39,494 bases of DNA from Clostridiales bacterium UBA3758 (GCA_002371675.1 DFGE01000018.1:14661-54154), one strand, 5' to 3'. Positions 8,677-16,702 are shown, numbered from the stretch's first letter. Notes: generated by a model not told the origin, from the letters alone. Numbers and translations are program-made.

Positions 8677-9600
8677 ATGGAAATGAGAGCTGTTTACGCC
8701 CAGTGCCTTGCGGAGCTGATGGAGAAGGACAAGCGCGTCGTCGTTCTGGACGCCGATCTTGCCAAGGCCAGCGGCACCCGCAATCTCTACGAGCGCTTCC
8801 CCGAACAGATGTTTGACTGCGGCGTGGCCGAGCAGAACATGGCCTCCATCGCCGCCGGCCTCTCCAGCTACGGCTTCAAGCCCTGGATCGAGAGCTTTAC
8901 CCCCTTCGCCACCCGCCGCATTTGCGACCAGATCGCCATCTCCATCTCCTATGCCAAGCAGAACGTCCGCATCGTCGGCACCGACCCCGGCATCTCCGCC
9001 GAGCTCAACGGCGGCACCCACATGAGCATGGAGGATATCGGCGTGCTGCGCTCCATCCCCGGCGTCGTGATTTTCGAGCCGGTGGACAACGTGCAGCTCA
9101 AGGCTGCCATGCCCGTGCTCGACGCCTATCAGGGTGTTGTGTACATGCGTCTGTTCCGCAAGGAGAGCCCGCAGGTCTTTGAGGAGGGCTATACCTTCGA
9201 CCTCTTCAAGGCCGATCTGCTCAAGGAGGGCAAGGATCTGTCCATCTTCGTCTCCGGCATGCTCACCAACGACGTGCTGACCGCGGAGAAGGAGCTCGCC
9301 GCCGCCGGCATCGACGCGGAGATCATCAACATCCACACCATCAAGCCCATCGACGCCGAGACCGTGCTCGCCTCCGCGAAGAAGACCGGCGCCGTGCTCA
9401 CCGTCGAGAACCACAATGTGATCGGCGGCCTGCGCTCCGCGGTGCTCGAGGCTCTGGCGGAGGAGAAGATCCCCGTCTGCGGCGTCGGCGTGCCCGACCG
9501 CTTCGGCGAGGTCGGCAAGCTCCCCTACCTGCGCGAGGTCATGGGCCTCACGGTGGAGAACATCGTCGCCGCCGCGAAGAAGGCCGTCAGCCTCAAGTAA
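8677..9600 (+). CDS. Transketolase, C-terminal subunit
   Basis: This 307-residue protein holds the pyrimidine-binding and C-terminal domains of transketolase. The conserved Glu that activates the TPP aminopyrimidine is in FDCGVAEQNMASIAAG (around 52). The loop that reads GS-HQ-x-x-EDIA in ordinary split transketolases is NGGTHMSMEDIG here. The segment around VVYMRLFRKESP corresponds to the substrate anion-binding region and does not look like the standard YLRLGR-type form. A regular C-terminal domain follows. Together with the upstream subunit it moves two-carbon ketol units. The next gene is about 100 bases away across two hairpins. Substrate preference is not readable with certainty, but the altered loops are compatible with an unusual substrate. 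Confidence 0.88.
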   Translation: MEMRAVYAQCLAELMEKDKRVVVLDADLAKASGTRNLYERFPEQMFDCGVAEQNMASIAAGLSSYGFKPWIESFTPFATRRICDQIAISISYAKQNVRIVGTDPGISAELNGGTHMSMEDIGVLRSIPGVVIFEPVDNVQLKAAMPVLDAYQGVVYMRLFRKESPQVFEEGYTFDLFKADLLKEGKDLSIFVSGMLTNDVLTAEKELAAAGIDAEIINIHTIKPIDAETVLASAKKTGAVLTVENHNVIGGLRSAVLEALAEEKIPVCGVGVPDRFGEVGKLPYLREVMGLTVENIVAAAKKAVSLK

Positions 9601-9602
9601 GT

Positions 9603-9665
9603 CATTCTGCCTTCCCGCACAGGGGAGGCAGAATTTATGAAGACCGCTCCCTCCGGCGAGGGAGC
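9603..9665 (+). other. Two intercistronic hairpins between transketolase and RpiB-like genes
   Basis: ATTCTGCCT pairs with AGGCAGAAT around 9604-9636, with partial pairing inside. GCTCCCTC pairs with GAGGGAGC at 9646-9665. Neither has a long T run, so they more likely act as mRNA-stability or partial-termination elements within the operon than as a full stop. Confidence 0.5.
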
Positions 9666-9699
9666 CGACTATCGACCATATGATTTTTAGGAGAGTATT

Positions 9700-10173
9700 A
9701 TGAAAATCGCAATCGGAAGCGACAAGTCCGGCTTTGCCGCAAAAGAAGCCATCAAGAGCTACCTCACCGAGATCGGCGCGGACTTCGACGACCTCGGCAC
9801 CACAGACCTCGAGCACGTCCACCCCTATTACCAGGTCGCCAGCGAGGTCGCGCCCCGCGTGCAGAGCGGCGAATACGACCGCGCGGTGCTCATCTGCGGC
9901 ACCGGCGCCGGCATGAGCGTCGTCGCCAACAAGTTCAAGGGCGTCTACGCCGTGGCCTGCGAGGGCGTGTACTCGGCCAAGATGGCCCGCGCCATCAACA
10001 ACGCCAGCATTCTCTGCATGGGCGGCTGGATCGTCGGCCCGGAGATGGCCGTCGAGATGGTCAAGACCTTCCTCGCCACCGACTGGTGCCAGGATCTTGA
10101 GGACTGGCGCGCGGAGAACATGCACAAGTTCGCCGCCCAGCTCAACGCCATCGAGGAGCGCATCTATGACTGA
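9700..10173 (+). CDS. RpiB/LacAB-fold sugar isomerase with altered phosphate-binding residues
   Basis: This 157-residue protein has the RpiB fold and keeps the catalytic CGTGAGMS loop with its Cys (around 67) and the NKFKG segment. The positions that hold phosphate in ribose-5-phosphate isomerase B are changed: SDHAG is SDKSG, CHDVYTARMAREHN is CEGVYSAKMARAIN, GGRIIG is GGWIVG, and the C-terminal Arg-rich tail is replaced by LEDWRAENMHKF. It therefore probably isomerises a short sugar bearing something other than a simple phosphate. In transketolase-type sulfoglycolysis an RpiB-like enzyme isomerises 4-deoxy-4-sulfoerythrose, which would fit. The start follows AGGAGA. The stop overlaps the next gene by 8 bases, so it belongs to one operon with the Fe-dehydrogenase. 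Confidence 0.83.
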   Translation: MKIAIGSDKSGFAAKEAIKSYLTEIGADFDDLGTTDLEHVHPYYQVASEVAPRVQSGEYDRAVLICGTGAGMSVVANKFKGVYAVACEGVYSAKMARAINNASILCMGGWIVGPEMAVEMVKTFLATDWCQDLEDWRAENMHKFAAQLNAIEERIYD

Positions 10174-11260
10174 TTTCGTCTACGCCCAGCCCGTAAAGAT
10201 CTTCTTCGGGGCGGGGCAGTTCCGCGCCCTCGGGGATATCCTCACCCAGCTCGGGGCGGAGCGCTGCGTGATCGCCTGCGGCAGGCACTTTGCCCCGACC
10301 GCACGCGCAATGTGCGAGCAGGACGCGAGGCTCTGCGCCGTGTTCGGCGAGGTCGAGCAGAACCCGCAGCTCTCCGGCGTCGCCGAGACCGCGCGCCTCG
10401 CCCGTGAATGCAAGGCCGACACCGTCATCGGCATCGGCGGCGGCAGCTCGCTCGACACCGCAAAGTTCGCCGCAGCCATCGCCCTCGGCGACGCGGACGC
10501 GCTCGCCTATTACCGCGGTGAGAAGCCCTTCCCGGCAAAGCGCCTGCGCATCGTCGCCGTCCCCACTACCGCGGGCACCGGCAGCGAGGTCACGCAGGTC
10601 TCCGTCGTCTCCCACGACAGGGAAAAAAAGACCATCAACAACCCCGTCTTCATGCCGACTGCCGCGATCGTCGATCCGGAGCTCAGCGCCAGCGTGCCGC
10701 CGCGCACGACGATGAACACCGGTCTGGACGCGCTCGCCCACGCCCTCGAGGGCTACTGGAGCCGCAACCACCAGCCGATCTCCGACCTGATGGCGATCGA
10801 GGCCGTCCGCGTCATCCTCGCCAATCTCGAGACCGCCTACCGCGACGGCGCGAACCTGGAGGCCCGCAGCGCCATGGCCTACGGCGCGCTGCTCGGCGGG
10901 CTGAGCTTCGCCCTGCCGAAGACCGCCGCCTGCCACGCCTGCAGCTATCCCCTCTCCGAGGACTACCATCTGCCGCACGGCGAGGCCTGCGCCTTCACGC
11001 TGGACAGCTTTGTACGCCTCAACGCCGACGAGCGTCTGGAAGCGCTCTGCCGCGCGGTCGGTCTGCGCGGGACGGAGGAGCTCGCGCAGCGCATCGCCGC
11101 GCTCAAGGAGCTCGCCGGGCTGCGCCGCCGTCTCTCCGAGCTCGGCGAGGTCGATGTGGAGAAGCTCGCGCGCGACTGCGCGGCCCATCCGCTGATGAAC
11201 AACAACCCCGTCCCGATGGACGAGGCATCGCTCAGGGCCATGTTCGAGGCTCTGCGCTGA
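10166..11260 (+). CDS. Iron-containing alcohol dehydrogenase (candidate sulfoacetaldehyde reductase)
   Basis: This is a 364-residue group III alcohol dehydrogenase, distinct from the FucO-like one. It has the GGGSSLDTAKFAA nucleotide motif (around 90), PTTAGTGSEVTQVSVVS (around 130), and metal ligands in GLDALAHALEG (Asp, His), ACHACSYPL (His) and HLPHGEAC (His). The ATG at 10166 lies inside the end of the RpiB-like gene (8-base overlap), indicating translational coupling and joint function. It should reduce a small aldehyde or oxidise its alcohol with NAD(P)H. Given the transketolase and RpiB-like partners, glycolaldehyde- or sulfoacetaldehyde-type C2 aldehydes are the natural candidates. 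Metal-dependent sulfoacetaldehyde reductases of this family are known. Substrate assignment remains inference. Confidence 0.85.
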   Translation: MTDFVYAQPVKIFFGAGQFRALGDILTQLGAERCVIACGRHFAPTARAMCEQDARLCAVFGEVEQNPQLSGVAETARLARECKADTVIGIGGGSSLDTAKFAAAIALGDADALAYYRGEKPFPAKRLRIVAVPTTAGTGSEVTQVSVVSHDREKKTINNPVFMPTAAIVDPELSASVPPRTTMNTGLDALAHALEGYWSRNHQPISDLMAIEAVRVILANLETAYRDGANLEARSAMAYGALLGGLSFALPKTAACHACSYPLSEDYHLPHGEACAFTLDSFVRLNADERLEALCRAVGLRGTEELAQRIAALKELAGLRRRLSELGEVDVEKLARDCAAHPLMNNNPVPMDEASLRAMFEALR

Positions 11261-11281
11261 TCTTCCGCTGCCAGAATACAC

Positions 11282-11526
11282 AGCTTGAGACTGTAGAAAA
11301 CCTGCGATACGGCGGGTGGATAGAGCAGCGGGGGGAGCTCGAGGGGGCAAGGCCCGCCTCGAATACAACAAACCGCCGCCGGAAAAGCCCGCTATTTCGG
11401 GCTTTTCCGGTAACAGCATTTTGCCTGAAGCAAAATGCCCGGCGGCTGAAGCGCAGTCAAAAAAATCCGCTATGGACTTTTTTGACAAGCTGAGGCTGCC
11501 CTTCCGGCTCTGCCGGAAGGGCAGCG
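11282..11526. repeat. Family II multi-hairpin repeat, copy 1
   Basis: Conserved linkers (GGATAGAGCAGCGGGG, CCGCCTCGA, CCGCCGCC, GAAGCGCAG, GACAAGCTGA) separate hairpins H0 (TCGAGG 11339-11344/CCTCGA 11357-11362), H1 (11379-11391/11398-11410, 13 bp), H2 (11416-11424/11430-11438, 9 bp), H3 (about 11458-11469/11475-11486) and H4 (11495-11508/11512-11525, 14 bp). Copies at 28251-28497 and 29781-29953 share linkers but have different stem sequences. The element fills the gap between the second Fe-dehydrogenase and the DMT gene, ending 21 bases before the DMT start. Confidence 0.85.
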
Positions 11527-11546
11527 ATTGTAAAGGAATCTCTTCC

Positions 11547-12452
11547 ATGTCAAATCGTTTGAAAAGCGCCGGCATGATCGCCGGCATGGTGCTCTCCTGG
11601 TCGGTCTATTACGCGGTGAGCAAGGTCATGGTGAACGCGACCGGCTCCGCCTTCCTCGCGGGCTTTCTGCTGCGCGCGGCGGCCTTCGTGTTCCTGACAC
11701 TGCAGCTGCTGCTCGACCGCGAGCTCTCTCAGGTCTTCCGCCAGGGCAGGACCGCCCGCATCCTCCTGCTGATCGGCGTGTTTGGCTTCCTGCTCGACCT
11801 CTTTGCCAACCTCGGCTACGCCCACGGCTCACTGAGCACCGGCACGGCTCTGCTCAAGACGGACGTGCTGATGGTCAACCTCGTGACCGTCGTGCTCTAC
11901 CGCAGAAAGCTCAGCCTCTCCGACTGGATCGGCACGCTCGTGATGCTCTTCGGGGTGCTGCTCGTCCTGGGGGTCGACTTCGGCAGTCTCTCATGGAATC
12001 CCGGCGATCTGCTCTTCCTCCTCTCGGCGGCCTGCGTGACGGCCAACGCCTTCATCATCAAGCACGCGCAGGAGAAATACCGCGCGAGCTCCGACATGAT
12101 CTCCTACTACAACAACTTCGTCGTGCTGCTGCTCTTCGGCAGCAGCGCCGCCCTTGCGGGCAACTTCGAGAGTGCGCGCATCGGCACGATCCCGGGCTTC
12201 TGGCCGCTCGTCCTGCTCGGCGGTCTCGCCCAGGCGGGGATCTATTTCTTCTACTACCGCAATCTCCGCGCCTATGAGGTCTGGATCGTGAAGCTCTACC
12301 TGCTGCTGATGCCGGTCGTGAGCTGCCTGATCGGGACCGTCTTCCTCGACGAGACGCTCACGGCGACGAAGCTGCTGGGCATCGCCGTCGTGCTGGCCGG
12401 CGCGGCCGTTATCCTCCTGCACGGGAAATTCAACAAAAAGGCCGGGATCTGA
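11547..12452 (+). CDS. EamA/DMT superfamily transporter (candidate product exporter)
   Basis: From the ATG at 11547, after an AAAGGA site, the protein has 301 residues and ten hydrophobic helices in two EamA-type halves, ending with FNKKAGI. The longer open frame is non-coding repeat. DMT proteins exchange or export small metabolites, and several export sulfonates or amino acids. It lies on the same strand as the transketolase/RpiB/dehydrogenase operon but is separated by a 285-base gap filled by a family II repeat, so co-transcription is uncertain. A good bidirectional-looking terminator follows at 12471-12505. If the cluster does make isethionate or another dead-end product, this is the obvious exporter. 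That role is inferred only from position. Confidence 0.8.
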   Translation: MSNRLKSAGMIAGMVLSWSVYYAVSKVMVNATGSAFLAGFLLRAAAFVFLTLQLLLDRELSQVFRQGRTARILLLIGVFGFLLDLFANLGYAHGSLSTGTALLKTDVLMVNLVTVVLYRRKLSLSDWIGTLVMLFGVLLVLGVDFGSLSWNPGDLLFLLSAACVTANAFIIKHAQEKYRASSDMISYYNNFVVLLLFGSSAALAGNFESARIGTIPGFWPLVLLGGLAQAGIYFFYYRNLRAYEVWIVKLYLLLMPVVSCLIGTVFLDETLTATKLLGIAVVLAGAAVILLHGKFNKKAGI

Positions 12453-12470
12453 ACAGCCTGTACAATGCGA

Positions 12471-12505
12471 AACGCCTCTCCGGGAACAGCCCGGAGAGGC
12501 GTTTT
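12471..12505 (+). terminator. Terminator between the DMT gene and the convergent ABC operon
   Basis: A perfect 14-bp stem (12471-12484/12490-12503) with loop AACAG and a TTTT tail ends the plus-strand cluster. It also lies directly beyond the end of the minus-strand ABC operon. Confidence 0.85.
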
Positions 12506-12551
12506 CTGTCTGGATTTCTCTGTATTCTGTGTACGGGATGCGGGCGCTGCC

Positions 12552-13493
12552 TCAGCGCATGCCCTTGTCGTAGGGGATGCCCTCGGCCTTCGGCGCGCGG
12601 GACTTCTTGGAGGTGAGCGCCAGGACCAGCAGGGAGATGATGTAGGGCAGCATGTTGTACACGGAGCCCGGGATGTTGAGGCTCATCAGCCAGTCAAAGC
12701 CGAAGTACACGTTCGAGAGGGCGCGGAAGAAACCGAAGAGCAGCGCCGCGAGGGCGATGCGCTGGGGCTTCCACTGGCCGAAGATCATAACAGCCAGCGC
12801 CAGGAAGCCGAAGCCGGCCACGCCGTTTTCAAACTTCCAGGAGGAGACGCCCGCCAGGATGTAGCAGATGCCGCCGAGGCCGCCCAGCATGCCGGAGATC
12901 AGCACGCCGGCCCAGCGCATCTTGAAGACGTTGATGCCGACGGAGTCCGCCGCCTGGGGATGCTCGCCGCAGGCCATGAGCCGCAGACCGAACTTGGTGC
13001 GGTAGAGCGTGATATAGGCGAGAACCAGCATGAGGATGGCGATCAACATGAACCAGTTGAACTCGAAGCCGCCGATGTTCATGATGAAGGCCTTCTTCGG
13101 CTCGATGTACATGATCTCGGAGGAGTGGTCGTTGGGGTTGGCGGCGGTGTTCATGGCCTTGACCAGAACGGTGGCGCCGGCGGTGCCCAGCATGTTCAGC
13201 GCAGTGCCGACGATGGTCTGATCCGCCTTGAGGTTGATGCAGGCCACGGCCAGCAGAGACGAGTAGGCCACGCCGAAGAGGATCGCCGCAAGCAGCGTCA
13301 GCATCACGATGCCGAAAGCGCTGAAGCCCGCGGGCAGGAAGCGCATCATGAGCGCGCCGCCGAGGGCGCCGATGACCATGATGCCTTCCAGGCCGAGGTT
13401 GATGACGCCGGAGTGCTCGGAGAAGCAGCCGCCCAGGGCGACCAGGATCAGGACTGACGCAAAGATCAGCGTGTATTGGATCAAAAGCAGCAT
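12552..13493 (-). CDS. Nucleoside-type ABC transporter permease (YufQ/BmpD-like)
   Basis: This is a 313-residue inner-membrane permease of the BPD_transp_2 family with about nine hydrophobic segments. It has the characteristic N-terminal LGGCFSEHSGVINLGLEGIMVIGA motif region (around 20-45) and the late MACGEHPQAADSVGINV cytoplasmic loop (around 200), which is diagnostic for the RbsC/YufQ type. It is the second permease of an ATPase-permease-permease operon. The TAATG junction with the upstream permease overlaps by a single base. In Bacillus-like relatives YufOPQ import guanosine and other nucleosides. No regulator or enzyme gene accompanies it here. Confidence 0.88.
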   Translation of the reverse strand: MLLLIQYTLIFASVLILVALGGCFSEHSGVINLGLEGIMVIGALGGALMMRFLPAGFSAFGIVMLTLLAAILFGVAYSSLLAVACINLKADQTIVGTALNMLGTAGATVLVKAMNTAANPNDHSSEIMYIEPKKAFIMNIGGFEFNWFMLIAILMLVLAYITLYRTKFGLRLMACGEHPQAADSVGINVFKMRWAGVLISGMLGGLGGICYILAGVSSWKFENGVAGFGFLALAVMIFGQWKPQRIALAALLFGFFRALSNVYFGFDWLMSLNIPGSVYNMLPYIISLLVLALTSKKSRAPKAEGIPYDKGMR

Positions 13494-14638
13494 TACTTCT
13501 CGCCTCCTTCTTTTCCGGCGGCCTCAGCCGCAAGCTTGGCCCTGTGTGCCTGTGCCTCCTCGTGTCTGGCGATGCTCTTGTTCATCATCTGCTTGATGAA
13601 GAGCACGAAGCCGCAGAGGTAGATGATGATGGACGAGATCAGATCGGAGATCTGGGCGGAGTACATACTCAGGTCGACATTGGTGCCGCCGTCGGTGATG
13701 TGCTGGATGAAGTAGGAAGCGAAGATCGTGCCGATCGGGTTGAGGCCGCCGAGGAAGGTGGCCGCGATGCCGTTGAAGCCCATGCCCGGGACGGAGGTGG
13801 CCGTGCAGGACCACTGCTCCAGGTCGGTCAGGTAGAACATCGCGCCGCCGATGCCGGCGAGGCCGCCCGCAATCACGAGGGTGAGGATGATGTTGCGCTG
13901 CTCCGCCATGCCGGCGTACTTGGCGGCGTTCCTGTTGTTGCCGGTCGCCTTGAGCTCGTAGCCGAACTTGGTGCGGTCGAGCACGACCTCGACCACGATG
14001 GCGGTGATGATCGCCAGCGGAACCGCGATCGTCACATACTCGTTATCGGAGAAGAGGGAGCCCAGACCCAGGCTCGGGAGGATCGCCTGCGGGGCGGTGG
14101 TCTTGAGGTGCAGCGTGTAGGGGCTCGCCACTTCCTTGACCTTGGAGAGCATCATGTTCGTCAGATACAGGGCGATCCAGTTGAGCATGATGCCGGAGAT
14201 GACCTCGTTGACGTTGCAGTAGGCCTTGAGCAGACCGACGATCGCGCCGAGGAGTGCGCCGGCCAGCAGCGCGAAGATCAGGCAGGGGAACCAGCTCCAG
14301 CCCCAGGCGAGAGCGGCGTAGAGGCTGGCGCAGACGCCGGCGACGTACTGGCCGGCCGCGCCGATGTTGAACAGGCCGACCTTATACGCGAAGAGCACGC
14401 TCAGCGCGCACATCAGCAGCGGCGCCGTGCGCACCAGGGTGGTGCCGAAGTTGCGGAGCTGGCGTGCGGCCTTTTTGGCGTGGAGGAAGTTCTTCATGAC
14501 CTCCACGATGGAGTTCCACGCGCCGTCGGGGTTGATGAGGAGAAGAACGATGTAGCCGATCAGCAGACCCAGGAAAATGCAGAGCAGAGACGCGATCAGA
14601 GACTGGACGGCATTGTTCTTCAGGATGTTTTTCTTCAT
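13493..14638 (-). CDS. Nucleoside-type ABC transporter permease (YufP/BmpC-like)
   Basis: This is a 381-residue BPD_transp_2 permease, longer at the N terminus and in the loop around residues 45-75 than its partner. Recognisable segments are FAYKVGLFNIGAAGQYVAG (around 84), GAIVGLLKAYCNVNEVISGIMLNW (around 130) and LKATGNNRNAAKYAGM (around 232), the coupling-loop region. The charged C-terminal tail is Ala/Lys/Glu-rich. Its ATG overlaps the ATPase stop codon by four bases (ATGA), so the three genes are translated in series from the promoter at 16212-16241. It forms the channel with the neighbouring permease. Confidence 0.88.
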   Translation of the reverse strand: MKKNILKNNAVQSLIASLLCIFLGLLIGYIVLLLINPDGAWNSIVEVMKNFLHAKKAARQLRNFGTTLVRTAPLLMCALSVLFAYKVGLFNIGAAGQYVAGVCASLYAALAWGWSWFPCLIFALLAGALLGAIVGLLKAYCNVNEVISGIMLNWIALYLTNMMLSKVKEVASPYTLHLKTTAPQAILPSLGLGSLFSDNEYVTIAVPLAIITAIVVEVVLDRTKFGYELKATGNNRNAAKYAGMAEQRNIILTLVIAGGLAGIGGAMFYLTDLEQWSCTATSVPGMGFNGIAATFLGGLNPIGTIFASYFIQHITDGGTNVDLSMYSAQISDLISSIIIYLCGFVLFIKQMMNKSIARHEEAQAHRAKLAAEAAGKEGGEK

Positions 14639-16173
14639 GCTTTCACCTCGTCTCTCTTGGCGCCCGCCATGTACAGGCCGAGCTCCTCCTGCGTGGTCTT
14701 CTTCGGGTCGAGCTCGCCGACGATCTCGCCCTCGTACATCACAAGGATGCGGTCAGGCACGTCCATGACCTCGTCGAGCTCCAGGGAGACCAGCAGGACG
14801 GCCTTGCCCGCGTCGCGCTGGGCGACGAGCTGCTTATGGATATACTCGATGGCGCCGACGTCCAGGCCGCGGGTGGGCTGCACAGCGATCAGCAGGTCAG
14901 GCGCCTTGTCGATCTCGCGGGCGATGATGGCCTTCTGCTGGTTGCCGCCGGACATGCTGCGGGCGATGGTGATGGGGCCCTGGCCGGAACGCACGTCGTA
15001 CTGCTCGATGAGCCGCTCGGCATATTCGCGGATGGGGCCGCGCTTGAGGAAGCCCATCCTGCTCGTGAACTCGCTCTCAAAATAGCGCTGCAGGATGAGG
15101 TTGTACTCCAGAGAGTAGTCCAGCACGAGGCCGTGCTTATGGCGGTCCTCGGGGATGTGGCTCATGCCGGAGGTGGAGCGCTTGCGGATGCTGGCATGGG
15201 TGATGTCCTGCCCTTTGAGCTCGATCTTGCCTTGCTTGAGCGGCTCAAGACCGGACAGGCCGTAGACCAGCTCCGTCTGGCCGTTGCCGTCGATGCCCGC
15301 GATACAGACGATCTCGCCCGCGCGCACCTTGAAGCTGACGTTCTTGACGGCGTCGTTCTTGTGCACCTTGGAGGCGACGGTCATGCCCTCGACGTTGAGG
15401 ATCACGTCGCCGGGGTGAGAGGGCGCTTTTTCCACATGGAAGTTGACGTTGCGGCCGACCATCATGGCGGAAAGCTGCTCCATGGTGGTGTTCTTGGTCT
15501 CGACGGTGCCGATGTACTTGCCCTTGCGGAGCACGCTGCAGCGGTCGGCGACGGCCATGATCTCGGCCAGCTTGTGGGAGATGAAGAGGATGCTCTTGCC
15601 CTCGGCGGCGAGATTGCGCATGATCTGCATCAGCTCGTCGATCTCCTGCGGGGTGAGCACGGCGGTCGGCTCGTCGAAGATGAGGATCTCATTGTCGCGA
15701 TAGAGCATCTTGAGGATCTCGGTGCGCTGCTGCATACCGACGGTGATATCCTCGATCAGCGCGTCGGGGTCGACACGCAGACCGTATTTTTCCGACAGGG
15801 CCAGAACCTTTTCGCGGGCTTCCTTCTTCCGGAGGAAGGGACCGCTGGTGGGTTCTACGCCGAGGATGATGTTGTCAAGCACGGTGAAGCACTCAACGAG
15901 CTTGAAGTGCTGGTGCACCATGCCGATGCCAAGATCGTTGGCGTCGTTGGGGTTCTTGATCTGGACGACCTTGCCGTCCTTGCGGATCTCGCCCTCCTCC
16001 GCCTGATACAGGCCGAAGAGAACACTCATCAGCGTGGATTTGCCGGCGCCGTTTTCACCCAGCAGGGCGTGGATCTCGCCCTTCTTCAGCTGCAGGGTGA
16101 TGTCGTCGTTGGCAATGATTCCGGGGAACCTTTTCGTGATGTGCAGCATCTCGATCGCATACGGAGTCTCCAA
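14635..16173 (-). CDS. ABC transporter ATP-binding protein, duplicated domains (YufO/BmpB-like)
   Basis: This 512-residue protein has two ABC domains in tandem, as in RbsA/YufO. The first has Walker A GENGAGKST (around 39), signature VGMQQRTEILK and Walker B ILIFDEPT. The second has a degenerate P-loop GIDGNGQTE (around 295), signature SGGNQQK (around 405) and LLIAVQPTRGLD. The start is TTG at 16173, chosen because AGGGAGG lies nine bases upstream; an in-frame ATG eight codons later is the alternative. The first gene of such operons is usually preceded by a BmpA-type lipoprotein gene. None is present in the 530 bases upstream or after the second permease, so the binding protein must be encoded elsewhere. 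Confidence 0.9.
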   Translation of the reverse strand: METPYAIEMLHITKRFPGIIANDDITLQLKKGEIHALLGENGAGKSTLMSVLFGLYQAEEGEIRKDGKVVQIKNPNDANDLGIGMVHQHFKLVECFTVLDNIILGVEPTSGPFLRKKEAREKVLALSEKYGLRVDPDALIEDITVGMQQRTEILKMLYRDNEILIFDEPTAVLTPQEIDELMQIMRNLAAEGKSILFISHKLAEIMAVADRCSVLRKGKYIGTVETKNTTMEQLSAMMVGRNVNFHVEKAPSHPGDVILNVEGMTVASKVHKNDAVKNVSFKVRAGEIVCIAGIDGNGQTELVYGLSGLEPLKQGKIELKGQDITHASIRKRSTSGMSHIPEDRHKHGLVLDYSLEYNLILQRYFESEFTSRMGFLKRGPIREYAERLIEQYDVRSGQGPITIARSMSGGNQQKAIIAREIDKAPDLLIAVQPTRGLDVGAIEYIHKQLVAQRDAGKAVLLVSLELDEVMDVPDRILVMYEGEIVGELDPKKTTQEELGLYMAGAKRDEVKA

Positions 16174-16211
16174 CGGTATCGACCTCCCTTTTTTTCCAAA
16201 ATACCGCTTTT

Positions 16212-16241
16212 ATCATACACCAGAACGGGGTGGATTGTAAA
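16212..16241 (-). promoter_or_regulatory. Promoter of the nucleoside ABC operon
   Basis: Minus-strand TTTACA (16236-16241), 18-bp spacer, TATGAT (16212-16217), about 35 bases upstream of the TTG start. I see no riboswitch in the leader. Confidence 0.7.
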
Positions 16242-16702
16242 CAAAAATCGCGTATTGCGGTTTAATTTTTCTCAGCCGGGAAGCAGCGCGCCGCCTCCCC
16301 TGCGGGCTCTTTTCCGCTCCGATACGCGCTGCCGCGCAGGAAAAGGCGCGCGGCGGCGGAGGATATGCCGTACAGATCCCCGCCGCCGCGCCAACCGCCG
16401 CTGCTTGTATTCAGTTCCCCTACGCCGCCCTCGCCCGGTAACAGGCGTTACGGTAATAATCATGCGCTGTGAGGGCTTTCGACCATGCGGATGTAACACT
16501 GCGGGGCCTGCGTTTTAAGATGGGATTCGAACCCTGTACATGCCCGTCTGTACTGCCGATGCCGGTCATTCTCACCGGCCGGAGATCGCGCCCACATTAC
16601 CGGACTACCAACTGTTGCTTTTTCCTCTGCGCTTCAATGCTATAACGAAGCATGGCGCAAATTCTGCCGCAAAGATTGTCTGGTTTCTATTAGATAAGAG
16701 TA
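16242..16702. other. Intergenic region without a gene
   Basis: Very GC-rich from about 16275 to 16440, with repeated GCCGCC/GGCGGC tracts and short inverted repeats (for example CTTTTCC 16309-16315 with GGAAAAG 16339-16345). A minus-strand GGGTTCGAATCCC at 16522-16534 looks like a tRNA T-arm, but no acceptor stem or anticodon arm fits around it. No convincing reading frame. Possibly a decayed repeat or RNA gene. Confidence 0.4.

Noticed and set aside
7675..10125. 816-codon minus-strand open frame opposite the transketolase and RpiB-like genes
   Set aside because: Antisense shadow of well-recognised genes, with low-complexity composition typical of reverse reading of GC-ending codons.
16174..16500. 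Purine riboswitch in the leader of the nucleoside ABC operon
   Set aside because: The promoter lies only about 35 bases before the start codon, leaving no room for an aptamer, and none of the conserved purine-riboswitch loops are present.
16501..16620. Minus-strand tRNA gene suggested by GGGTTCGAATCCC at 16522-16534 and a GTTGGTAG string upstream
   Set aside because: Only three T-stem pairs form, no seven-pair acceptor stem can be drawn, and there is no anticodon arm with a proper loop. At best it is a decayed remnant.
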